DNA of 64,000 nucleotides. Source: Asterias rubens (taxonomy: Eukaryota; Echinodermata; Asteroidea; Forcipulatida; Asteriidae). The translations under genes were made by a program, and so were the position numbers. This document shows positions 54,132 to 64,000 of this stretch, piece by piece (the stretch's first letter is position 1; the number at the start of each line of letters is the position of its first letter). Under the pieces are notes generated by a model, which was not told where the DNA came from, did not search any database, and saw nothing but the letters and a program-made list of their open reading frames with translations. Where the stretch lies: contig NW_022985707.1 of assembly GCF_902459465.1 (NCBI RefSeq), positions 1 through 64,000 on the forward strand, given 5' to 3'.

Positions 54132-54525
54132 ATCCAAAGTAGACACTATTGGTAATTACTCTAAATAATTATTAGCATAAAACCTTACTTGGTGACGAGT
54201 AATGGGGAGAGGTTGATAGCATAAAACATTGTAAGAAACGGCTCCCTGTGAAGTGACATAGCTTTCGAGAAAAAAAGTAATTTTCCTCGGATTTGATTTT
54301 GAGACCTCAGATTTAGAATTTGAGGTCTCGAAATCAACCATCTTAAAGGAATAAAGCACACAACCTCAGGTGGCAAGGGTGTTTTTTTCTTTCATTATTA
54401 TCTCACAACTTCAACGACCAATTGAGCTCAAATTTTCGCAGGTTTGTTATTTTAAGCATATGTTGAGATACACAAAGTGAGAAGACTGGTCTTAGACAAT
54501 TACCAATAGTGTCCAGTGTCTTTAA
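54132..54525 (+). mobile_element. MITE family 1 in the right-hand gene-poor region
   Basis: Left end AGTAGACACTATTGG (TTAA lost), central hairpin at about 54293-54335, right end GTGTCCAGTG with TTAA at 54522-54525. Confidence 0.75.
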
Positions 54526-55232
54526 CTGAATGCTAATGTTGAGCAGCCAATTGTGGTTTTTAAGTAGGGACTGATACAATTTATAGCATTTCTCTCTGAT
54601 ATACGAGGGAAATTGATCACTGTGTTTAGTTTGTACCATAATCTGACTCGATATGTCATTTCATTTGTCAATAAAAAATACAAAAAATACAAATAAAAAA
54701 ATTGTTAATGGCGTGACACTTTTAACCAAGGTAGAGTCTTTCTAAAAAGGCGTTAAACCAATTTGTAGTTAAATAGTATACAGATCAATTCAGTTGGTTA
54801 AAGCAGTTTGCAACCGGCCAACTCTTTCATTCTTTTCTGATGAAATAAATCTCCAATTCTTGTCATGACAGAATTATATGAGGTGATTTTCTCAGGTTGG
54901 TTGGGCCTAAGGGTCACTGAGGAAGGAATTCCCACTGTTTTTCTTTTACTCTTTCGGAACCGCCCCCCCCCCCTTTTTTCAGGTACAAAAGATGAATTCT
55001 TTGATGAAGTGCTATACATCATGTACCTCTTGGTTGTGCGTTTTTAGGTGTCAAGGTTTACTGTGTGTACATACATTGAACCTTATTGTGACTATCAGCC
55101 TTTGTGGGTTGGTATTGATATGGTATTTGTGTAAGGACTGCTCTATTCAGACCCATACAGTAACAAGAATAGTGAACATGTGGGTTCCCTACTCAAGGCC
55201 CAATGCTGCTGAGCATTCCAGAAAAATTGTGC

Positions 55233-55975
55233 TTAAAGCCATTATACACTCAGTACAGAAAAGAAGAAAAAAAAGTTCACAGATTTACAAATAACTTACA
55301 GGGTTTACAGAAGGTAATGGTGAAAGACTTCTCTTGAAATATTATATCATGAAATGCTTTACTTTTTGAGAAAACATTAAAACTAAACACATCAACAAAA
55401 GTAAGTCCCCCCCTCAACAATTTGTCACATCGTAAGGTAAAACATTTTACCAATACAACTAATTAAGAAATCATTCTATGACATGTTTCCTAAGTGTTGT
55501 TAAAAAATGAAAGATGTCCATGAATTCATGGCTTAATGAGCTCAAATTGAAGACAAAATTGAGAAAGGCAGTTTTTGTCTTTCATTTGAGCTCATTCATC
55601 CAGGAATTCATTGACATCTTTCATGTTTCAACAACACTTAGGAAACATGTCATAGAATGATTTTTTAATTAGTTGTATTGGTAAAATGTTTTACCTTACG
55701 ATGTTATGACGAATTGTTTAGGGGGGGACTTACTTTTGTTGATGTGTTTATATCAATTCTCGATAGCGAGAATTACGGATTTATTTTAAACACATGTCAT
55801 GACACGGCGAAACATGCAGAAACAAGGGTGGGTTTTCCCGTTATTTTCTCCCGACTCCGATGACCGATTGAGCCTAAATTTTCACAGGTTTGTTATTTTA
55901 TATATAATTTGTGATACACGAAGTGGGTGACTTGCACAATACTGTCTACCGAAAGTGTATAATGGCTTTGAAACT
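55233..55975 (+). mobile_element. MITE family 5, copy 3, split by a nested foldback
   Basis: Left TTAAAGCCATTATACAC, right AATGGCTTTGAAA. The interior is interrupted at about 55384-55752 by another foldback; the flanking halves align with copies 1 and 2 when it is skipped. Confidence 0.7.
55384..55752. mobile_element. Foldback element nested in MITE family 5
   Basis: Ends TAAACACATCAACAAAAG and CTTTTGTTGATGTGTTTA with TAAGTCCCCCC and GGGGGGGACTTA just inside; arms of about 165 bases meet near 55565. TA at each border would suit a Tc1/mariner-type insertion. Confidence 0.75.
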
Positions 55976-56149
55976 CCAAACACTCTGCCCAGAGTACTTT
56001 AAAATAATTCTGATTAAAAGGATTGAGGACTGTAGACCCAAACTAATAAATTGCTTACACCACTGTGCCAGGCATAATAATTACAAATCTTTTTTATAAA
56101 AGTCCAAACATTTTGATGTTGAGAGAGTGTAGAATTACTCATGTCTGGG

Positions 56150-56345
56150 CCCAATTTTATAGAGCTGCTTCAGCACAAAAGTTAGCTAAGCACCAACAAA
56201 ATTATGCTTACCAGAATAAAGTTGTCAACTAAACTACAAATGTCACTGTACAATTTGTGACTCCTATCCTGCTATTTTGGCTTATAAGTAGGCAATTGTT
56301 TGAAAGCAATCTGTTCTGCCTAAGCAGGTTTATAAAATTGGGCCT
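56150..56345. mobile_element. Foldback MITE family 3
   Basis: GGGCCCAATTTTATAGAGC and TGCTTCAGCACAAAAG on the left; CTGCCTAAGCAGG and TTTATAAAATTGGGCC on the right. Further diverged copies follow to about 56750 (AGCAGGATACCAGTCACA at 56451). Confidence 0.6.
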
Positions 56346-56750
56346 TTTTGCCAAGCAAGAACAACAAAGCATGGTCTATATCATAGAACTGCTTAAATAA
56401 GCAAATAAATGGCTTTTATGCAATTTTTCTGTCAAAAGCTATCAATGAGCAGGATACCAGTCACATGTGTTACATTTGATCTAGTTGTTTTGGCTGGTAA
56501 CCTGTTTCTTGGTAGCATTTTTTGTGCTTATCTACTTTTTGTGCTTTTTTTATAATCAACTAAATTAATAGTTTTACATCAATGTGCAAAAATTCTGCTT
56601 AATAACTAAAGAAGGTTACCAGCCAAACTAGACAAATTTCTTTTGTTTGCCATAGGTCTATCGTTTAGAAACTGATTCATCGCCTAATCATGGCCAAAAC
56701 AACATTTTAGCTGTAAGCAATTTATTTCTTGCTTCAAGCAGAAAAATTAG

Positions 56751-59700
56751 GCCATGTATAAATAAAACAGGTCACAATGAACAGTCCAGGTTGTGTTTTG
56801 TAATCAACCCTTAATTGCTTTGTTTGAGGGCTTCAAGATAAGGTTTCAGATATAGCCTTCTCAGATACTTCTTGTCAACTATTTTGATTGATGATCTCAG
56901 CGCTTTTAGACGGAAATTGAGAATTTTTCAGAAAGACACATTAGTGCTGCACTTGAAAGTAAAACGGCACTTGTAAACTCTGGCAGACTCTGCCCTGTAC
57001 TGTAAAGTGTTTCACCGCTATCAATTCGAAAAATCCCACACTGTCACTGATAATATATTCTTTGAGAGGCAAGGATTGTTTCATTTTGCAGAGGGTACTC
57101 CAAATAAAAACTCTGTATTGTATTGGGAAGGTTTAATAGTAAGTTTGGGATTCATGTTCATAGTTAAAGTTCTTTTTCAAAGCATTAATTCTACATCCAT
57201 AAGTACTTCTGAATGTACATGTACATGTACACTACAATATATACAATCGTACAGATTCTTATATGAACTTTTCAGCTGATCATGAGATCTCCTCAAAACT
57301 TTAACACAACACTGCCAAAGAAAACTGCCAAAGTTGTGTGTGTTTTAACGTTTCCTTGGTGGTTTTTTTGCAGTTAACGTTCTTGGCATCCCATTCGCAA
57401 TGGGATATCATTCTCAGTGTGTGAAATCTTGGAGCATACGCTGTTAAATATGGACAAGGTTGCACAGGGTGTATAATGTCGCCCTATGCATTATTTTTCA
57501 TTTAACCCCATTCTGTGGGAAATCACCCTATACCACATGTCCAAATGTTTATATTCGATTGTTGTAGCCATAGTTTGAAGATATATTTGAAGATATAGAA
57601 TTTTACAATCAAGCTCCAGATGAATGTTTTCCTGGAAAAAAGCTGTTTACTTGAGGCAAACATGTGGTGCCCTTGATCGCACCATTATCACCACTTGGCT
57701 CAAGAAACCATGCATAAATATTGTTAATCGACTCATAAGATAATATTTGTTTATGAGATTGTGTTCCCCTTGTGAGACGTCCCGACAGATGTCATTTAAG
57801 GCTTGAACGGAGAACGCCGGCGCACAAAACAGGGCCATAATGTAGACCCTCCGAAGCGTGTGACATGATTAGAGGGATTAAAGACCCATACAGAGTAGTG
57901 CTTACTAATCTAACCTGGGATTAGCCGCTGTAGTGTGTTAGAGAAGGACACTGTTCTGAAAGAAGTATAAGAAAGGCTAACCCTCAGGGGTTATTGACAA
58001 TATGAAGTGGTATGGAGTAAATTGCCAAGGGCCAAGTACGCACCCTTGTGGTGTAGTTTTATTTGGAGACTGCAAATTATTAGACAATTTCGAAAGTGCA
58101 CAGACTTTAAAATCTTGCTGATTAGTATACGAGTATCTTTTTGTGTATAAAACATGTAAGTGCATTGCACTGAACTTGACTATAGATTGAGGGGTTATGC
58201 AAATCTTGGACACTCTTACAATCTCTGAACACTGTTGTTACAGTACTTGTACAATTTTTACACTGTCAAAGCACTTGTACGGCACACTTTATTTGAGTCG
58301 CAGTACTTTTTTAAGGCCTGATGATGTAGGACTTTGTACATTTCATTTCTCACACCCACTCATATTTTGGCATAAAAGGGAAGAAAGAATACTTGAAATG
58401 ATAAACTGACACATTTATTGAAAATTCTATGTATGTGACACGACTCGGTGTTATACATATTCTGACCCAATAATTCACAGAGGCATTAAAGACATATGCC
58501 CCCCTGGTCATTGCCTTTGAGTCCCTTAAAATTTCCCTGACGTAACTGAAATTTCCCTCACAAGTTGCAATTAACGAAAGGAAAAAATATCTTTTCCCCA
58601 CAAAATTTGCTTTTCACAAGAATGTCCATACTTATCTAAAATAAAATCAGTAACCTAGCCTCGAATGGTGACTCATGTTGGGAGTGGGGGTGGTGTTGTC
58701 TGTCGAACTATTCATAATCTTATCTTTCTTCAGTTTTATTACAGCCATCAGTAGAAGAAGAACAAACATTTTCAGGCATAAATATGATGCTCACTCCTGG
58801 CATGTTTTTTTCGTTTTTTTCTTTCTTTTTTTCTTTTTTTCCCCAGTGCATTTTGTGTTAAAACCAGTATGAAGCTTTAGAATAAAAATGTACGCTTAAT
58901 TGCTTCAGGACAAAAGCTCGAAGGAAGCTTGTAAAACCAAGGTCCCTCATAAAATCTACAAAAAATTGAAAACCAGGTTCCACAAATAACCCAAACGTGA
59001 CGTCCATTAAAAAAAAAGCAGGGGAAGTGATTCATTGTATGGTAGCACTTATCTCTGTTGTTCTCTTATTGTGCAATTGAAGATCTTTGTTAGAAATACC
59101 AAGGCCAATCTTTCAGATATGTAACGGGCATGCATGAAATGAGTTGGAGAACGGTCTCCATTTAATGTAATAATAGGAGTTTTAGTCATGAACATTAGAA
59201 CAACCCAGTCGGCCTTCGTGCAAAATTTTCTTTGTGTCAGCTTTTGGTTACTCAACAAAATATTTCAAAGCATTTCATGAACAACTAGTAGTGACCTGAC
59301 AAGCAGAACTTGCCGTGTGTCAGCGGGGCTGCTCAAAATATAGTTCCAAACAATTTATGAACAACCAGTACTCGCAGCAGAACTTTCTTTTGTGCCAGCA
59401 GCAGGGTTATTCAAAATATTTCAAAACATTGTGAGTATGTTTTCTTTGGGTGAAAAGTCAAACGGTTGAGAGATTAAATGGATATTTAGTTATTGATTGT
59501 CAAAGTGTATTGTTAGGTTTTTGTATCGCTGTTCAGGCGCTCATACAGTTCTTTGCACACTCAGGGGAGCTTGCACCACTGTGGTTAATACATAAAATAT
59601 AATGCGGAGAACATACAGCGGTTTTGATGGTGTATAGAATTACTTGTGGGTTTTTTTGTAAGTAAATTGATTACATCCGTCTGTTTTTTCAAAGGTTGAA

Positions 59701-59889
59701 GAAGTGGGCGGAGACTTGCCTCATGAGGAAGTCACCGCAAGAATGTTTTATTTCAGACACTACTCTCAGACAGCCGTCAACGGAATAGTAATAATTTTTT
59801 TGAAAGGTTGAAACACTTTTTGCTCAAAAATAGTGTCTTTTAATGGCTTGTTTTAATCACTTTGCTTGTAATTTGCTTTGTTATTGCAG
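56751..59889. other. No gene seen upstream of the LHFPL2-like exon
   Basis: Presumably intergenic or the 5'UTR intron of the LHFPL2-like gene. No exon for its missing first UTR segment can be placed from sequence alone. Confidence 0.5.
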
Positions 59890-60049
59890 GATGTATCCAC
59901 CTGAAGATCTTTCACCAACTGTAGTTCATCAGTGAATCTGCTGTTCTTGACTAGAAGAAAGGAAAACCATCAAAGTGTCTTCCACTGTTGAGATTCTGAA
60001 TCTCTCTCTTTCTCTCCAAAACAAAAATCTCATTTCCACTCAAGAGACG
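59890..60049 (+). other. 5'UTR part of the LHFPL2-like exon
   Basis: A good acceptor TTATTGCAG ends at 59889, so this coding exon is probably preceded by a non-coding first exon further left that I could not place. The UTR contains an upstream ATG (59891) with its own stop at 59933-59935. Confidence 0.5.
59891..59935 (+). promoter_or_regulatory. Upstream ORF of 14 codons before the LHFPL2-like start
   Basis: ATG at 59891 encodes MYPPEDLSPTVVHQ and stops 114 bases before the main ATG. It is not in frame with the main ORF. If the acceptor at 59889 is used, this ATG lies at the very start of the exon and could reduce main-ORF translation. Confidence 0.4.
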
Positions 60050-60542
60050 ATGTCTTACCTAATTGTAACATGCCGCTCTTTGCTGTGGATGCTGGTGAGC
60101 ATCGGCATCGTAGCGATGCACGTATTTGCTCTCATCACACCAGAATGGCTTCACAGACAAGACAAATCCTTCCTCAGCGCCCTGGTATCGTCGACACCCA
60201 GCACCACAACACTAAACGTCACACAGTCCAATGGACCCGATTCAATTATATTCCGGCAGAGCTCAGCACTCGGACTATTAACACGCTGCTCTGAGACTTA
60301 CTCCGTAAACCCCGCCATCGTGCTGGCAGCGGATGGTGTTGCCAACATCACAGAAGACTGTGAGTGGATCAGAAACTTTTCGGAGCTGCCTATCTGGCTG
60401 TGGAAGGTGACGGTTGTCTTCTACTGTCTTGGGGTTGTCATCCTGGCTTTGGTTGGTGTCATAGCGGTGTTCAGCTTGTGCTTTAAGAGTATCTGCAGGA
60501 AGAGCCTCTTCACGGTGTGTGGACTTGTACAAGCAATAGCAG
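60050..60542 (+). CDS. LHFPL2: LHFPL2-like tetraspan membrane protein, first coding exon (partial)
   Basis: ATG at 60050 opens MSYLIVTCRSLLWMLVSIG, which resembles the start of vertebrate LHFPL2 as I recall it, and the exon ends with FTVCGLVQAIAG at a phase-1 donor G|GTGAGG (60543). Residues 9-30 form the first membrane segment and about 117-143 the second, with a third beginning near 152. The loop between them has the family-type motif LGLLTRC (Cys80), Cys104 and three N-glycosylation sequons (N56-V-T, N99-I-T, N109-F-S), as expected for an extracellular loop. LHFPL proteins are four-pass membrane proteins, several acting as partners of channels or receptors; a specific role here cannot be read from sequence. 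The remaining exons must lie to the right: I found no continuation between 60.6 and 64 kb. LHFPL2 rather than another LHFPL is judged from the IVTCRS start. Confidence 0.82.
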
Positions 60543-60605
60543 GTGAGGCACCCCCAGTCTTTTTGGCGTTCAAAAACATTTCTGTTGCTCCCACTCCCAG
60601 GGGGG

Positions 60606-60735
60606 ATTTTACAAAGAGTTAAGACTAGTCTTATCTCCAGTTAGGATGAGTTACTCGTTCTAAATTAGGACTAGCCTCAAGTTTGTAATATCTCCTAGGA
60701 CTAGTCTTAAATAAGGACTATCTTTGTGAAGCTAG
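60606..60735. repeat. Small foldback rich in GGACTAGTC
   Basis: GATTTTACAAAGAGTTAAG and ACTAGTCTTATC at the left; GACTAGTCTTAAATAAGG and CTATCTTTGTGAAG at the right. It lies about 64 bases after the LHFPL2-like donor and creates the apparent open-frame extension past it. Confidence 0.55.
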
Positions 60736-61196
60736 GTACTTCACTCTTGAAGGATCACAGCAGTTTCCCTCTGGTATTACAATATTTTTACAGGAACCTT
60801 GCACTGGGCGCCACGACAAAAGCACAGGGCACCACGTCAATTGGCTTTTGCTGTGGGTGCCATGAGCTTTTTTGAGGCCTGCACCCCAAAGTCCCGAACG
60901 TCAACTTTTTCAAAAACATTTTATTCTAGTTTTTTTATTTTATTCGTGGAGAAACAGAATCAGCAGCAGGCCTAACTATTTGTGAAGGCAACAGAGGAAA
61001 TTGCCCCTGTAAATGCCCTGATCATTGGCTTGGTGCTCCTTGTAATGTTCAAGTAGAAATTCCAGTGTGGTGGCCTCAAAAGTTTTCTTTTTTTCACCAT
61101 TTTTATGTGTGTAGGTGTAAGGTACATCTAGCAAGAATTTAAAAGCACAGATGCCGCTGCTTATGCGCTAATGTTGCCTATTATTTAATTTTGGTT

Positions 61197-61570
61197 TTAA
61201 AGTCACTGGACACTATTGGTAATTGTCAAAGACCAGTCTTCCCTTTTGGTTCATCTCAACATATGCATAGTTAACAAATCTGTGAAAATGTTAGTTCAAT
61301 TGGTCGTCGAAGTTGCGAGATATGATTGAAATAAAAAACACTATTGTCACACAAAGTTGTGTGCTTGATTTTGAGACCTCAAAATCTAAATCTGAGGTCT
61401 CAAAATATAATTCGTGGTAAATTACTTTTTTCTCGAAAACTACTCCACTTTTGAGGGAGCCGTTTCTCACAATGTTTTATACTTTCACCATCTCCCCATT
61501 ACTCGTTACCAAGTAAGGTTTTATTTTATAAAATGATTTTGAGTAATTACAACAGTGTCCATTGCATTGA
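61197..61570 (-). mobile_element. MITE family 1 downstream of the LHFPL2-like exon
   Basis: TTAA at 61197-61200, left end GTCACTGGACACTATTGG, central hairpin TTTTGAGACCTC...GAGGTCTCAAAA, right end ACAGTGTCCATTGC. If the LHFPL2-like gene continues rightward this lies in its intron. Confidence 0.75.
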
Positions 61571-64000
61571 GGATAGCCAATTATTGTTTGAAGAAAAGTT
61601 GTTGGGTTATTGCGTACCGGTAGTTTGTCTTGAGAGCACTGTCACTCATTATCTCTCAGTCTCGGGGCTTTGACCCTAAGGTCCAGTTTTTTGTTCTTTG
61701 TCTTGGCCTTGGTGTTCCATGCCTAGCCTGGACATCAACACTGGTGTATTGTGTACACAACATACCATTCTCTTTGCAGTATCTAAAGGACCACGAAGGA
61801 CAATGCTGCCAAACAATTAAACATTTCAGAATGGGCTCTCACATAATTACAAGATCACAGTCACATTTCATCATACCACTTTAATAAATAGATCAATGTG
61901 AAATGCACTGAGAAGAGCAACGACCTGACATGGTTGTTGTCGCATCAGATTTAAGTTTAAAAATCTAAACAAAGACATTTCAGGAAATAATATATATGGA
62001 GTTTGCTGACTAACACAAGATTGTGGTTTTTGTATAAACCCCCGAAAAAGGATGACTGTTTTTTAACTTCATCCTGTTTTGAAGAAAATACATGTTAGGT
62101 GGGAAAAAGATTACACCCCCTTCATTGCCCTTTGATTTACTGTGACCCCCTTTGACCTCCCTTGACCCCTCGATCCGTGATGACCCGTACCCTTTTCATC
62201 AAGTATTTTCTCAGGCCTGCAGAGTTGATATTCGGTCCTCTCTCTGAATGGACAGGATTTAGAGGAGTTTGTTAAAAGTGTAGGGGAAAGTGGGGCATGG
62301 TTTTTAGGCCTAATCGGTGAAGAATAAAACTGGAAAAGTTCGCTCCTTCGTTTACTCTGCCCTCAAGATATGTTGAAATAGTGCCAAGGTTGTTGCTTTG
62401 AATCAACTAAGGAATGTATTAGGTGTGGACGTTTCTGACAATGACATTGAAAACAACTGCTGAATCCTGAAAGGGTTTGGGTTTTGTCACAGTAAATTTA
62501 TTTCCATCAGGTATGTTTTTAAAATGATAATGTTTCAAGGTGAGAAATTACAGACTTTTAATTTTATCTCCATTCAGATTTGTTTGGGGGTCTGATTGGC
62601 CATGATCAAACAACAAAATGTTGTAATTCTTCAGATAAAAATAAGTTGATCTTTGATGTAGGTCCTACTTCTCTTGCACTGTGAATGCCAGTTTTTTGTT
62701 TAGTTTTTTTTTTTATAACTCTAGCTAGGGGTTATCAAAAGGTGGACATTCCATAATTTCAAATATTATATTCCCTCTGTGTGTGAAGTATCAGGCCTGA
62801 TGCAGCCCCTTTCACACGAGAGCAATGTAGCAAGGGTCCCTTGCTAAACTTGTAGCATGGTTGTAAAATTCTACAAAATGTACCTCGTGTGAAAGGACAA
62901 CAATTTGTTGTTTGTCCCAAGTTCTCTTGCAAAATATTGTCAAACATTGCCACATGTTACAACCATGCTAAAATGAAGCGAGGGACCCTAGTTAATTTGT
63001 TATCATGTGAATAGCATCCTTAAAGTTTTGGAACTCAGACAAGATAGGACTCAATTATCAAACTCTCTCCAGAGAGACCACCAACAACAATAGGTGGTCC
63101 AATACATTGTAAATAAACAACAATAGAATTAGGAAACGCGTGAACAAACAATTTGCTTTATAATTGTGCCCAAATTGTACACATTACCTTGTAAACTGAT
63201 TGACATTTTTACCTGAGACAAGATAAAACATTCCAAACCACCCAAAACCTTTTCCCCTTTTATCTAACATTGCATGGTGACAAGGCGAATAAATTTATGT
63301 GACAACACCCAGTTACATCCTTAAAGTTTAACATAGCAGGACTTTAAATAACACTGGATCAAAAGCCCACGCAAGGCCAGTGATTTTAGCATCAGACAGG
63401 TAGGCCTAACCTCAAGACTGGACGAAGTCCGGTGATCTTGTGGGTATTTTTATCAAATGTGTCGGCCTAATAATATCTTTACAAAAAAGTTTATGTTCAC
63501 ATTCTGACTTAAAATCTCTTTGAATTCTGTTGAGCATTGAATTCTTGAGCCAAATGAGATCAATCTTGTCTTTTAGCTAATCCAAATTATCAAAATCAAA
63601 ATAGTTCATATTAGTCTGTGTAGATTTGTTCCCATTTTGATTTGGTCTTGTGAAAAGACTTCTGCACCAGTTAGGATTTTAAGCTACAATCTCTGCGGTC
63701 TTTCAGATTTTCGCACAAAGTTTAAGCCATGCATTGGGGGAAATGCTGCAAACATGTGGGTGTTCATGAAGTTTAAAAACTTTATTAAACTTTTCATAAA
63801 GTTTCTAAAGTTCCATACTGTGTTTACAATCATTGTTGAATTTTTTTTTTTATAAACCGTCCAGTTCAAATTTTAGGTTTTGGTTCTGGGGCATATTTTG
63901 TACAGTAGAGTTTGTATCTTTTGTACATTTTGTCTGCAGCTAGTAGTGATATTGAGTGATTCCTTTTCTGTAGGGACTTTTTCTTATGAAGGCCACACAT
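61571..64000. other. No gene seen; probable intron of the LHFPL2-like gene
   Basis: I looked for a second LHFPL exon (third and fourth membrane segments) in the plus frames and found none. The strand direction of the first exon makes intron the likely status. Confidence 0.5.
62805..63005. mobile_element. Foldback-like element with TTTCACACGAG ends
   Basis: CCTTTCACACGAGAGCAATG and TAGCAAGGGTCCCTTGC at the left; CTCGTGTGAAAGG inside and AGCGAGGGACCCTAG with ATCATGTGAATAGC at the right. Confidence 0.5.

Noticed and set aside
60543-60622. Extension of the LHFPL2-like frame past 60542
   Set aside because: The G|GTGAGG donor ends the family similarity at QAIAG, and the added residues run into a small foldback repeat.

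Overview
This window is nuclear DNA of an animal: coding exons are short, flanked by GT-AG introns and set in AT-rich, repeat-filled DNA, with tRNA-headed SINEs, 3' ends of CR1/L2-type LINEs, a Tc1 relic and many foldback MITEs. The mix of repeats and the LHFPL-type gene suggest a marine invertebrate deuterostome. My best guess is a sea star (asteroid echinoderm), from recollection of the commonest MITE and not from any search.

The left two thirds holds a cluster of genes for secreted proteins built from one repeated cysteine-containing domain of about 110-145 residues that I cannot name. On the minus strand there are two signal-peptide exons (20756-20693 and 5500-5446) and four domain exons (18400-18020, 17193-16819, 5173-4829 and about 687-289). 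I read these as two paralogous genes; the left one runs off the window. On the plus strand an eight-exon gene (29434-40600) encodes a signal peptide and five tandem copies of a diverged form of the same domain. Every complete domain unit lies between phase-1 introns, the signature of exon shuffling or exon duplication of an extracellular module. The last exon of the plus gene carries a frame break with a premature stop.

The right third (about 42-64 kb) has one gene I can support: the first coding exon of an LHFPL2-like tetraspan membrane protein (60050-60542, plus strand). It is preceded by a 5'UTR acceptor and a 14-codon upstream ORF, and the rest of the gene lies beyond the window. The DNA between 42 and 59.8 kb shows no coding exon I would defend.

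Mobile elements fill most other space. A TTAA-flanked foldback MITE with a central hairpin occurs at least 13 times. There are at least six further foldback families, several nested in one another, a 2.9-kb terminal-inverted-repeat element in intron 1 of the plus gene, a Tc1 element that has lost its catalytic core, three LINE 3' fragments, three SINEs, a five-copy repeat with two hairpins and a conserved tail, and a 16-bp minisatellite with a dimeric higher-order pattern. The two minus-strand paralogues share a duplicated promoter and upstream flank, which lets some MITE insertions be read against a paralogous site without the insertion.
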